Assembly (NCBI RefSeq): GCF_041770905.1
Contig: NZ_JBEUWX010000002.1
Coordinates: 1,178,001-1,242,000, forward strand
Direction: 5' to 3'
DNA from: Propionivibrio hellwigii
Lineage (GTDB): Bacteria > Pseudomonadota > Gammaproteobacteria > Burkholderiales > Rhodocyclaceae
Length of the DNA: 64,000 nucleotides
Shown: in pieces, positions 34,980-43,119 of the stretch
Layout: every line of letters starts with the position of its first letter
Numbering within the stretch: position 1 is the first letter of the stretch
Notes under the pieces: model-generated
Databases searched by the model: none
What the model was told of the DNA's origin: nothing
The model's input: the letters and a program-made list of their open reading frames with translations, nothing else
Made by a program: the position numbers and the translations under genes

Positions 34980-36374
34980 ATGAACTTTACTCCGCAAAAA
35001 GCCAGCCCCTGTGACGCGCTGGTGCTCTATGGCGTTACCGGCGATCTTGCCCGCAAAAAGATTTTTCCTTCGCTCTATGCCATGGCCAAGCGCGGTACGC
35101 TGAACGTCCCCGTCATCGGCGTCGCCTCATCGCCGTGGACGCAGGAGCAGCTTTGCCAGCGCGCCACTGAGAGCATCATGGAAAACGGCGGCATTGACGA
35201 TCCGGAGGCCATGCAGACGCTGCTCTCCAAGCTTAGCTATGTCAGCGGCAATTACAAAAACCCGGCAACATTTGCCATGATCCGCGAGGCGCTCGATCTG
35301 GCGGAGCGTCCAGCGCACTACCTCGCCATTCCACCGGCGCTGTTCGAGACGATGATTACCGGCCTGCGCGATTCCGGGCTGGCAAAAAACGCCCGCCTGA
35401 TCGTCGAAAAACCCTTCGGCCGCGACCTTAAATCGGCGATGGAACTCAATCGCATCGCGCTGTCGGCCTTTCCGGAAAACTCGATATTCCGCATCGATCA
35501 CTACCTCGGCAAAGAAGCGATCATGAATATCCTGTATTTTCGCTTCGCTAACGCTTTCCTGGAGCCGATCTGGAACCGCAATTACATCGACAGCGTGCAA
35601 ATTACGCTATCAGAAAAATTCGGCGTCGAAGGGCGCGGCGCGTTCTACGAAACGGCCGGTTGCCTGCGTGACGTCGTGCAGAACCACATGTTCCAGATCG
35701 TCGCCCTGCTGGCCATGGAGCCACCAGCCTATCGGGGCTACGGCGCCGTGCATGACAAGACCGCCGAAGTCTTCCAGTCCATGTGCCCGCTGAGCGCCGA
35801 AGACATCGTGCGCGGTCAGTACGAAGGCTATAAATCCGAGGCCGGCGTCCCCCCCAATTCCGACGTCGAAACCTTCTGCGCCCTGCGCCTGTTCATCGAC
35901 TCCTGGCGCTGGGCCGGCGTGCCCTGGTTCCTGCGTGCCGGGAAATGCCTGGCCGAAACCGCCGCCGAGGTAGTCGTCCAGCTCAAGCCGCCGCCACAAC
36001 GCCTGTTCAACGACTCGCAGCACAACGGCCCGCCCAACTATCTGCGCTTCCGCCTCTCGCCGCGTTCGGCAATCGCCCTGGCAGCGCGCGTCAAGCGCAG
36101 CGGAAAAGAATTCATTGGCGAACAGCGCGAACTGTTCCTGCTCGACGAATATCTGGCGGCCGAAACGCCTTACGAACGCCTGCTTGGCGAGGCCATGATG
36201 GGCAACGGCGCCCTGTTCATCCGGCAAGATGCCGTCGAGGCCGCCTGGGCCGTCGTTGAACCGATTCTTGAATCGCACCCGCTAACGCAGCCCTACGCTC
36301 CCGGCAGTTGGGGGCCGCGCGCGGCCGACCGGCTGATCATGAATCAGGGCGGCTGGTTCAACCCGCTGACATAG
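34980..36374 (+). CDS. zwf: Glucose-6-phosphate 1-dehydrogenase
   Basis: A 464-residue enzyme oxidising glucose 6-phosphate to 6-phosphogluconolactone, the entry into the pentose phosphate and Entner-Doudoroff routes. Marks are the NADP fold ALVLYGVTGDLARKKIFPSL, IVEKPFGRDL, the active-site signature RIDHYLGKE with the catalytic His, and RDVVQNHMFQ. The C-terminal part, with the WFLRAGKCLAET block, is complete. RBS GGAAG is 8 bases upstream of ATG 34980. It is somewhat shorter than E. coli Zwf (491). Neither pgl nor edd is next to it. It is divergent to the KDG/KDPG genes. Confidence 0.95.
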   Translation: MNFTPQKASPCDALVLYGVTGDLARKKIFPSLYAMAKRGTLNVPVIGVASSPWTQEQLCQRATESIMENGGIDDPEAMQTLLSKLSYVSGNYKNPATFAMIREALDLAERPAHYLAIPPALFETMITGLRDSGLAKNARLIVEKPFGRDLKSAMELNRIALSAFPENSIFRIDHYLGKEAIMNILYFRFANAFLEPIWNRNYIDSVQITLSEKFGVEGRGAFYETAGCLRDVVQNHMFQIVALLAMEPPAYRGYGAVHDKTAEVFQSMCPLSAEDIVRGQYEGYKSEAGVPPNSDVETFCALRLFIDSWRWAGVPWFLRAGKCLAETAAEVVVQLKPPPQRLFNDSQHNGPPNYLRFRLSPRSAIALAARVKRSGKEFIGEQRELFLLDEYLAAETPYERLLGEAMMGNGALFIRQDAVEAAWAVVEPILESHPLTQPYAPGSWGPRAADRLIMNQGGWFNPLT

Positions 36375-36819
36375 GCACACGATCGGGCTCTCGTACGGTC
36401 AAGGCTGCAATCGTATAGGCGGATACGCAACGCAGACAGGTCAGACACCCGCCGAAGTCAGGCGGCGAATCGAGCCTATCGGCAATCATCAACGCATTTG
36501 CAGCACGATGCCTGCGCAGTCAGCCTGAGCGCCGAGTGCGCCGAGCGCGCCGAGCGCTCCGCAAGCGAGCCCACGGTTTTCACGAAAATTCACTTTCATT
36601 TTTCTATCAGCGGCAAAGTGTTTAGCTCAATGTTCAGCTCAAGCCAGAGGTCATCGCCCGCGCCATCGCGCCACCACGCTTTCCCAGGAAAAATACGGCG
36701 CTGCCTCGATCATCCTTGCCCAAAGTGCTGAAATCAGCCACGACTTTGCAATCATTGAAACGGCATGATGGCCGAAAAATGCCTCTCAACAAGCCAATGC
36801 CCACCAGCAGTTGCGCCCG
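36375..36819. other. Intergenic region between zwf and acpH
   Basis: A 445-base stretch with no supported gene. It includes a short GCGCCGAGC-type tandem run near 36525-36565 and an AT-rich segment at 36575-36630. No terminator with a clear T-run was found after zwf. Confidence 0.4.
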
Positions 36820-37467
36820 ATGAATTTCCTTGCACATACCGTACTGGCCGGGGTTGACGAGGCCGATCGCATCGGTGGTCTGCTCGGCGACTTCATCAAA
36901 GGGCCGCTCCCCGCCGGCCTGCCGCCGGCGTTGGCATCGGGGGTCGCCCTGCACCGCGCCATCGACGGCTATGCCGACCGGCATCCCGCTTTTCTCGCCA
37001 GCCGGGCGCGCGTCAGCTCCCGGCGACGGCGCGTCGCTGGCGTGTTGGTCGACCTTTTCTACGATCACCTGCTGGCGCGCGACTGGCCAGGCGAACCCGC
37101 CTTCCGGACAAAGTCCTCCAGCACGGCAACAGAAACCGGCGATGCCCACCCGCCGCTCGCCGTCTACACGGCGGCAATCTATGCCGCGCTGCCGGCTTAC
37201 CTCCACGTCCTGCCCGCACCCGCCCGCGCTGTCGCCGAACGGATGTGTCGGGAAGACTGGCTGACGCACTACCGAAACCCGGCCGCTGTCGCCCGAGCGA
37301 TTGACCAAATGTCGATCCACCGGCTCAAACGCGCCAATCCGCTGGCAGGCGGTTTTGAGGAATTTCTCGCCGATCCGGACGGTTTCGCCGCCGATTTCCG
37401 CGCTTTCCTGCCCGATGCGCTCGCCTTCGCCGCGCAATGGCGGGAGCGGCGTTCCAAGGCGTCATGA
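36820..37467 (+). CDS. acpH: Acyl carrier protein phosphodiesterase
   Basis: A 215-residue HD-like hydrolase of the AcpH family, which removes the 4'-phosphopantetheine arm from holo-ACP. Marks are MNFLAHTVLAG, the metal-binding block GDFIKGPL, ALHRAIDGYADRHP (His and Asp) and VLVDLFYDHLLARDW (Asp, His). The ATG at 36820 was preferred over a TTG nine bases upstream. It lies 130 bases before ddh in the same direction. Confidence 0.9.
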   Translation: MNFLAHTVLAGVDEADRIGGLLGDFIKGPLPAGLPPALASGVALHRAIDGYADRHPAFLASRARVSSRRRRVAGVLVDLFYDHLLARDWPGEPAFRTKSSSTATETGDAHPPLAVYTAAIYAALPAYLHVLPAPARAVAERMCREDWLTHYRNPAAVARAIDQMSIHRLKRANPLAGGFEEFLADPDGFAADFRAFLPDALAFAAQWRERRSKAS

Positions 37468-37597
37468 CTCGCCTTCCTTATTTTTCCGATCCGCCCGAAA
37501 ACTGGACGCCCAAAAATATCTGGTATTCTGCACGTGCTTTTGCCTTCGCTGAATGCGGAGCGTTTTTCTTTCGTTTTTACTGATTGAAAGTGACATC

Positions 37598-38500
37598 ATG
37601 AGTTTGACAAGAATCGCCGTCGTTGGCTACGGCAACATTGGTCATAGTGCCGTAGAAGCCGTGCGCGCCGCGCCGGATATGGAACTGGCCGGCATCGTCC
37701 GCCGTTCCGCAGCCGCCGTCCCTTCCGAACTGGCGGGCGTTCCCATCGTTACCGACGTTTCAGCGCTCGGCAAGGTCGATGTGGCGCTGCTTTGCTGCCC
37801 GACGCGCAGCGTTCCCGATACCGCGCCCGAGTACCTGCGCCGCGGCATCCACACCGTCGATAGTTTTGACATTCACGGCGAATCGCTTTTGGCGCTGCGC
37901 AAAAATCTGGACGCCATTGGCAAGCAACACAACAGTGTTGCCGTCGTTTCCGCCGGCTGGGATCCGGGCAGCGATTCGCTGATGCGCACGCTGCTGCTGG
38001 CGATGGCGCCGAAAGGGCTGACGTACACCGATTTCGGCCCGGGCATGAGCATGGGGCACTCGGTTTGCGCCAAATCCAAGCCGGGCGTCAAGGATGCCCT
38101 GTCGATGACGATTCCCGCCGGTTCCGGCGTGCATCGCCGCATGGTCTATGTCGAACTGGAAGCCGGCGCGGATTTTTCTGCCGTAGAAAAAGCCATCAAG
38201 AGCGACGACTACTTTATCAAGGACGACACGCACGTTTTTGCCGTCGAAAGCATCGATACGCTGAAAGACATGGGCCACGGCGTGCGCATGACACGCAAGG
38301 GCGTCAGCGGCGTCACGCAAAATCAGCGCTTTGAATTCCGCATGACGATCAATAACCCGGCACTGACCGCCCAGGTCATGACCTCCTGCGCACGCGCCGC
38401 CGCGCATCACCTGAAGCCTGGGGCTTACACCGTGCCGGAGATCGCGCCGATGGATCTTTTGCCGGGTGATCGGGATACGCTGATCAAGACACTGGTGTAA
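37598..38500 (+). CDS. ddh: meso-Diaminopimelate D-dehydrogenase
   Basis: A 300-residue NADPH-dependent enzyme that reductively aminates tetrahydrodipicolinate to meso-diaminopimelate in one step, giving lysine and the cell-wall cross-linker. Marks are RIAVVGYGNIGHSAVEAV at the N terminus, LLCCPTRSVPDTAPEYL, the substrate loop VVSAGWDPGSDSLMR, and DFGPGMSMGHSV. The length is close to that of Corynebacterium Ddh (320). The direct ddh route is patchy in proteobacteria and usually coexists with the succinylase route. RBS is weak. No other lysine gene is adjacent. Confidence 0.92.
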   Translation: MSLTRIAVVGYGNIGHSAVEAVRAAPDMELAGIVRRSAAAVPSELAGVPIVTDVSALGKVDVALLCCPTRSVPDTAPEYLRRGIHTVDSFDIHGESLLALRKNLDAIGKQHNSVAVVSAGWDPGSDSLMRTLLLAMAPKGLTYTDFGPGMSMGHSVCAKSKPGVKDALSMTIPAGSGVHRRMVYVELEAGADFSAVEKAIKSDDYFIKDDTHVFAVESIDTLKDMGHGVRMTRKGVSGVTQNQRFEFRMTINNPALTAQVMTSCARAAAHHLKPGAYTVPEIAPMDLLPGDRDTLIKTLV

Positions 38501-38564
38501 CCATAGCGGGAAGCATCGCCGCTTGACCCGCCGCCGGTTTTATCCGGCCGACCATTCATCTGGT

Positions 38565-38683
38565 CGGCGGTCGGCGGCGAGTGCGGCAGCCAGCACAGCG
38601 CTGGCCTGCGCCGGATCGGGCTGGCCGCAGATGGCCGAAACGACGGCAATGCCGCGCGCCTCCGCGGCAAAGAGTTCGCCACA
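38565..38683 (-). pseudogene. Fragment of thiE (3' end), duplicated relic
   Basis: The minus strand reads GELFAAEARGIAVVSAICG, then QPDPAQASAVLAAALA. This matches the C terminus of the intact ThiE at 41138-41809 at about 80 percent of positions, with DNA identity running over ~120 bases. There is no start or upstream catalytic region. It is a partial duplication separated from the parent by 2.5 kb. Confidence 0.8.
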
Positions 38684-38687
38684 TCAA

Positions 38688-39050
38688 ATGAATCAACAAA
38701 AGGGCAAAACACCCGACGCCCCCGCCACCGACGAGGCTCTCATCGGCGACTTCCGCCGCGCGCTCGACAACATCGCCGCGCTTGCCGACACCCTGAATTT
38801 CCCCGGCTGGACGCGCACGTTTCGCGCCGCGCGCCGCGCACTCGATGACGAAACGCTGCCCGCCACCGAACGCCTGGCGCGGGCGTTACAAGGCTCGCAA
38901 GTCTTTGGCGGCATGGGCTCGTGGCTCGACTCGCCGCCCGCCGTCGCCTACGAACAAGGGCTTTCCGCCACATACGACGATGCCACCGAGGCCCTCTTAG
39001 ACATCCGCGAACGCAGCCAAAAATTCCTGCGCCGCCATCCGCAGCAATAG
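38688..39050 (+). CDS. Small hypothetical protein (possibly DUF6966-like)
   Basis: A 120-residue soluble, helix-rich protein. The first 18 residues (MNQQKGKTPDAPATDEAL) are polar and probably disordered. Residues 25-60 form helices (ALDNIAALADTLNFPGWT). The conserved-looking motif is VFGGMGSWLDSPP near residue 80, followed by an acidic helical C terminus. The GGMGSW-x-DSP motif recalls small DUF6966 proteins sometimes found as immunity-like proteins; I cannot confirm the family. It starts right after the thiE relic and lacks a clear Shine-Dalgarno. Confidence 0.6.
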   Translation: MNQQKGKTPDAPATDEALIGDFRRALDNIAALADTLNFPGWTRTFRAARRALDDETLPATERLARALQGSQVFGGMGSWLDSPPAVAYEQGLSATYDDATEALLDIRERSQKFLRRHPQQ

Positions 39051-39516
39051 CCCAATGGCGGCTTCTACCCCTCCCGCCAAAACTCGCACAAATAGGGAAG
39101 AAAACATAAAACGCCCGGAAATCCTTTAAACATAAGGGCTCCAGTGCATCAAAAAACATAAATCAGATTTTTGCACCCGACAGATCGTTAGACAAACGAC
39201 CGTCGGGCATCAATGCCCGACAAAAAACTCGCCGCCAACTCGCCGTCTTGTCTTTCGGCAAAGTTAAGCCGCTATTTACGTCTTCGGAGCGCTCCTCTAA
39301 AAACCATTCAAACAGACCAGAAAACATAAATCGCGCCGAACCCCGCTAAATACAAGGGGCTCAGCGCATCAAAAAACATAAATCGTTCTCCGCTCCTTTT
39401 TTAAAGGGAAACAACCCGCAGGGCTGCGGGATGAGCAGTCTATTTTTTTACATGGCAAAGGAAGCCGCCATCGCTCGCCTTTGCAAGGGGAGCCACAGCA
39501 AATTATTTGTAATATA
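39051..39516. repeat. Intergenic region with two AAAACATAAA elements
   Basis: Copies at 39101-39164 and 39321-39384 share ends AAAACATAAA and GCATCAAAAAACATAAATC and a central CC(G/T)(C/T)TAAA(T/C)A(C)AAGGG(G) palindrome. They are 156 bases apart. Bases 39447-39480 contain TTTACATGGCAAAGGAAGCC, a piece of the MITE end. No gene. Confidence 0.75.
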
Positions 39517-39552
39517 CTATTCACCAATCTATTCATAATTCTATTCATCACC
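39517..39552 (+). repeat. Three 12-bp tandem repeats abutting the yjjJ start codon
   Basis: Three consecutive 12-mers, CTATTCACCAAT, CTATTCATAATT and CTATTCATCACC, end exactly at the base before the ATG. They are AT-rich in a GC-rich genome and replace the Shine-Dalgarno region. They could be operator sites for the encoded winged-helix protein (autoregulation) or a slippage-prone leader. Confidence 0.7.
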
Positions 39553-40881
39553 ATGCCTGATTACGCCGAAACCATCCGCCAAACGCTTACGCAAGGCGTA
39601 GCAACTCCTTCGCAACTAATTGATTCTATTAAAATTAGCCAGCCGACTTTGTCGCGCCAACTAAAAGCGCTGGGCGATGAGGTGGTGCGCATCGGCAAGG
39701 GAAAATCTATTCAATATGCGCTGCGTGACCGGCGCCACGGTCTGCCTGAAATGCCGGTTTATCGTGTCGATGGCGCGGGTAAATTGCTGTTTCTGGGGCA
39801 GTTACTCGCGATCTATCCGCAAGGCTTTGTGATGCAGGAGGCATCGGGGCGCAGTGTGCGTAGCGACGATCTGCCGTGGTGGCTGTACGATATGCGCCCG
39901 CAGGGGTATTTGGGGCGGGCGTGGGCGCGCCAGCATGCGCAGCGTTTTGATTTTCCTGAAGATATTCGCCGCTGGGCCGACCACCATGTGCTGCGCGCGC
40001 TGCTGGCGGATGGCGTGGATATGAGCGGCGATTTGCTGATTGGCGAAGCGTGCCGCGCGCGTTTCTTACATATGCAAGCGCCTGAGCAGGTTGAAGATAA
40101 AGCCCGGCGCTATCCTGAGCTGGCGGCGCAGGCGGCAACGGGCGAGTTGGCCGGCTCTTCCGCGGGTGGCGAGCAGCCGAAGTTCACAGCGTACACGGCA
40201 GACGGGCATGTGATTGTGAAATTCAGCGAAGCGGAGGCGGGTTCCGTGAGCGAGCGCTGGCGCGATTTGCTGCTGGCGGAATATTGGGCGCTTGCCACCT
40301 TGCGCGCGTCGGGGCTTGACGCAGCGGCAAGCGCGATTATTGATAGCGCCGCACAGCGCTTTCTGGAAAGCACGCGCTTTGACCGCGTCGGCGCAACGGG
40401 GCGCGTGGGGCTGCATTCGCTCACCGCGCTGGATTTGCAATTTACCGGCAACGCATCGGAAGGCTGGGTGGGAGTTACGCGCGCGCTGGCGCAACAGGGC
40501 GTGATTACGCCGGCAGCGGCCGAACGCGTCGCGTTGCTGTGGGCATTTGGCACGCTGATTGGCAACAGCGATATGCACGGCGGTAATCTTTCTTTTATCG
40601 ATGATGGCGCGCCTCCCTACCGCCTCGCACCGGTGTATGACATGACGGCGATGGCGTTTGCGCCCACCAGCGGCGGCGGATTGCCCGCTGCCTTGCCCGC
40701 GCTGACCCTGCGCGCCGACATCACCCCTGCGCAGTGGCGACAAGCGCTTGATCTGGCGCGGCAGTGGCTGGCGCAATTGCAGGCGGACGAGCGCTTAAGC
40801 GCACGCTTTGCTCCGTGTATTCAAGCGCTTGAACGCCACCACGCCGGCGCCGCCGCACAACTGGCGCGACTGGCGGTTTAA
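39553..40881 (+). CDS. yjjJ: HipA-family kinase with N-terminal winged helix, YjjJ type
   Basis: A 442-residue HipA-like Ser/Thr kinase of the YjjJ subgroup. The N-terminal ~65 residues form a winged-helix DNA-binding domain (PSQLIDSIKISQPTLSRQLK) followed by the kinase. Kinase landmarks are the ATP-loop-like SSAGGEQPKF, the Lys strand HVIVKFSEA, the catalytic loop GNSDMHGGNLSF and the metal Asp in LAPVYDMTAM. HipA enzymes inactivate glutamyl- or tryptophanyl-tRNA synthetases or other targets and promote dormancy. No separate HipB antitoxin is adjacent; the fused helix may serve that role. The N-terminal codons and leader are more AT-rich than the neighbours, a hint of transfer. Confidence 0.87.
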   Translation: MPDYAETIRQTLTQGVATPSQLIDSIKISQPTLSRQLKALGDEVVRIGKGKSIQYALRDRRHGLPEMPVYRVDGAGKLLFLGQLLAIYPQGFVMQEASGRSVRSDDLPWWLYDMRPQGYLGRAWARQHAQRFDFPEDIRRWADHHVLRALLADGVDMSGDLLIGEACRARFLHMQAPEQVEDKARRYPELAAQAATGELAGSSAGGEQPKFTAYTADGHVIVKFSEAEAGSVSERWRDLLLAEYWALATLRASGLDAAASAIIDSAAQRFLESTRFDRVGATGRVGLHSLTALDLQFTGNASEGWVGVTRALAQQGVITPAAAERVALLWAFGTLIGNSDMHGGNLSFIDDGAPPYRLAPVYDMTAMAFAPTSGGGLPAALPALTLRADITPAQWRQALDLARQWLAQLQADERLSARFAPCIQALERHHAGAAAQLARLAV

Positions 40882-40989
40882 TTTAAACGCGAGTCATGGG
40901 CCGGCAAGGCGCCATGCGGTTCACGCGCTCAATCGGCCACGGCATCGGGCGGGTGACGATGGGCGCGCATCAGGCTTCCGGCAAACGGC

Positions 40990-41137
40990 GTCAACAGGGC
41001 GTTTCCAGGCACCCCCTCTGAAACCCGCGTGGATAGGGCATTTCCGGGTACCCTGCCCGGAAACCCTGATAAATAAAGGGCTGGCGGGCACCCCCCTCTG
41101 AGATGCCCTGTTTACAAGGGGCTCCGGGCATCCCTTA
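40990..41137. repeat. Palindrome-repeat array downstream of yjjJ and thiE
   Basis: Three to four tandem GC-rich palindrome units (cores such as CCCGCGTGGATAGGGC, CCCTGATAAATAAAGGGC and GCCCTGTTTACAAGGGGC), about 40 bases apart, lie between two convergent genes. It may substitute for a terminator. Confidence 0.7.
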
Positions 41138-41809
41138 TTAACCTGCATTTAACCTGCATGCAGCCGGCGCAGTTTTCAGTGCAGTGGCGAGTGCGACGGC
41201 CAGTGCGGCGCTGGCCTGCGCCGGATCGGGCTGACCGCAGATGGCCGAAACGACGGCAACGCCGCGCACCCCCGCAGCAAGGAGTTCGCCGCAATGCACC
41301 GAACGGATGCCGCCGATCGCCACGACCGGCAGGGCCGTGGCCGCCGCCAATTTGCCAAGGCCGGCGATACCCAGGGCTGCGCCTGCATCCGGCTTGGTAC
41401 CGGTCGGAAACACCGGCCCGACGCCAAGATAATCCACGCCCGTGGCCGGCACAGCGGCCAGCTCGGAAAAATCCGAGACCGAGACGCCTAACAGTTTGTC
41501 CGGCCCGATCAGGCGGCGCACGTCCGCTGCCGGCAGATCATCCTGGCCGACATGCACGCCATCGGCGTCGGCCGCCAGCGCCACGTCGACCTGGTCGTTA
41601 ATAATCAGCGGCACACCGAGCGGCGAGAGCGCCGCCTTGAGTTTGCGCGCCGTTTCCAGCCACTGTTTCTTCTTCCAGTGCGGCGCACGCAACTGCACGG
41701 CCGTCGCGCCGTTTTCCGCCGCCAGCCGTGCGGTTCGCACCATGCCGTCCGGGCTGCCGCACAGATCGGGGTCCAAAACCAGATAGAGCGAAAGATCGAG
41801 TTTTTTCAT
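41138..41809 (-). CDS. thiE: Thiamine-phosphate synthase
   Basis: A 223-residue TIM-barrel enzyme that joins hydroxymethylpyrimidine diphosphate and thiazole phosphate to give thiamine monophosphate. Motifs are YLVLDPDLCG, AVQLRAPHWKKKQW, the IINDQVDVALAADADGVHVG segment with the Mg-binding Asp, YLGVGPVFPTGTKPDAG, and AIGGI in the phosphate loop. ATG 41809 overlaps the thiM stop by 4 bases. The last 20 residues (ALKTAPAACRLNAG) are an unusual tail. A copy of its 3' end lies at 38565-38683. Confidence 0.94.
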   Translation of the reverse strand: MKKLDLSLYLVLDPDLCGSPDGMVRTARLAAENGATAVQLRAPHWKKKQWLETARKLKAALSPLGVPLIINDQVDVALAADADGVHVGQDDLPAADVRRLIGPDKLLGVSVSDFSELAAVPATGVDYLGVGPVFPTGTKPDAGAALGIAGLGKLAAATALPVVAIGGIRSVHCGELLAAGVRGVAVVSAICGQPDPAQASAALAVALATALKTAPAACRLNAG

Positions 41810-42654
41810 ATCGCCCGCCCCCGCAGGGCTTCCGGATCGAGGCGGTACAGCGCATCGAGAAAAGCGCCCTTCAATGAGCCGGGGCCGTCGCTTTCCGCTG
41901 CCGCCCATTCGCCGCACAGCCCGGCGATGGCGCAGGCGGCGGCGACGGCATTGAGGCGGCTCGTGCGGCTGTGCGCACCAGCCGTCAGTGCGGCCACCAG
42001 GGCCGAGAGCGCACAGCCGGTGCCGACTACGCGCGTCATCAGCGGATGCCCCCACGGCGTCGCCCAGACGGTTTCGCCGTCGGTGATGTAATCCGTCTGC
42101 CCGGTGACGGCGACGATGGCGCCGCTCGTCCGCGCCAGCTGCCGTGCGGCGTCGATTGCCGCTTCCGAGCGAGCGAGAGTATCGACGCCGCGCCCGCCCA
42201 CGCCGTCCGCACCATCCGCGCCGTCCGCGCCATCCGCGCTGTCTATTTCGCAGGCAAGCGCAAGGATTTCCGAAGCGTTGCCGCGAATCGCCGCCGGCCG
42301 GCTGGCCAGTAATTCCCGGCAAAACTGCGTGCGGTACGCCAGCGCACCGACCGCCACCGGATCGAGCGTCCACGGCACATCGGCCTGAACGGCTGCCGCA
42401 ACGGCCAGGCGCATCGCGGACAGCCGCGCCGGATAGAGCGTGCCGACGTTAATCAGCAGCGCGCCGGCGTGCGCGGCAAATGCGGCAACCTCTTCCTCCG
42501 CGACGATCATCGCCGGCGAGGCGCCGGCCGCCAGCAGCACGTTGGCGCTGATTTCCTGAACGACCTCGTTGGTCAATAAATGGACGAGCGGCGCACTGGC
42601 GCGAAAGCGCGCCAATTCGTCGGCAGCGATGGATAGCGGCAAAATTTCCGGCAT
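41806..42654 (-). CDS. thiM: Hydroxyethylthiazole kinase
   Basis: A 282-residue ribokinase-fold enzyme phosphorylating 4-methyl-5-(2-hydroxyethyl)thiazole in thiamine salvage. Marks are PLVHLLTNEVVQEISANVLLAAGASPAM, LINVGTLYPARL, PWTLDPVAVGA and the phosphate loop VVGTGCALSALVAAL. A low-complexity insertion with four Asp-Gly-Ala-type repeats (SADGADGADGADGVGG) lies near residues 139-154 and is not part of the usual fold. RBS GGGAG precedes ATG 42654. It is the first gene of a two-gene salvage operon with thiE. No TPP riboswitch was seen upstream. Confidence 0.93.
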   Translation of the reverse strand: MPEILPLSIAADELARFRASAPLVHLLTNEVVQEISANVLLAAGASPAMIVAEEEVAAFAAHAGALLINVGTLYPARLSAMRLAVAAAVQADVPWTLDPVAVGALAYRTQFCRELLASRPAAIRGNASEILALACEIDSADGADGADGADGVGGRGVDTLARSEAAIDAARQLARTSGAIVAVTGQTDYITDGETVWATPWGHPLMTRVVGTGCALSALVAALTAGAHSRTSRLNAVAAACAIAGLCGEWAAAESDGPGSLKGAFLDALYRLDPEALRGRAI

Positions 42655-43119
42655 GGCTGATCTCCCTCAAGACATGAATGGCGGCAACGGCGCCAGTATA
42701 GTCGAAGCAATCAGCCTCCTATAAATACAGCACTCCCTGCCCGGCAGACCGGATTCCTTGCAGTGACGGACATCGCAGAAGCCGCATGCCGGCGGCACGG
42801 CACCCCACAACCCGATTGCCTTGCCGTGTATTTGCCCTGTATTTGTCTTATCTTGACGCTCGCCGCCCCCCTGCCGCCGCTCCCGCGGATGCTTCCTATC
42901 CCTTTCGGCATCGTTCTGAAAACGCCTGCCCGCGCAGCCTTTCGCGCGCTTTTTCATGCCTCTCGCGCTGTCTTTTATGCCCCCGCCGTCGGGCAAGACA
43001 AGCTTCGTCGGGTGCGTTATGCTGTCATTCGGCGCCGCCATGCGGTAGTGCTGAATGAAACGCTGCGCCGCCGCGACACTACAGCCCGGCGCACCGAATG
43101 ACGCCTATCAAGGAACCCG
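42655..43119. other. Divergent intergenic region between thiM and the phosphatase gene
   Basis: 465 bases holding promoters for two divergent genes. A TPP riboswitch was searched for by its CTGAGA and ACCTGATCTGG-type consensus and is not present. The right end near 42990-43100 has a CGTCGGGTGCGTTATGCTGT block and a partly matching inverted GGCGCACCGAATGACG, perhaps a small repeat. No gene. Confidence 0.45.

Noticed and set aside
36634..37437. 267-codon minus-strand frame opposite acpH
   Set aside because: It is the antisense shadow of the well-supported acpH gene, with no similarity of its own.
42655..43119. TPP riboswitch upstream of thiM-thiE
   Set aside because: None of the conserved blocks could be found on the minus strand.
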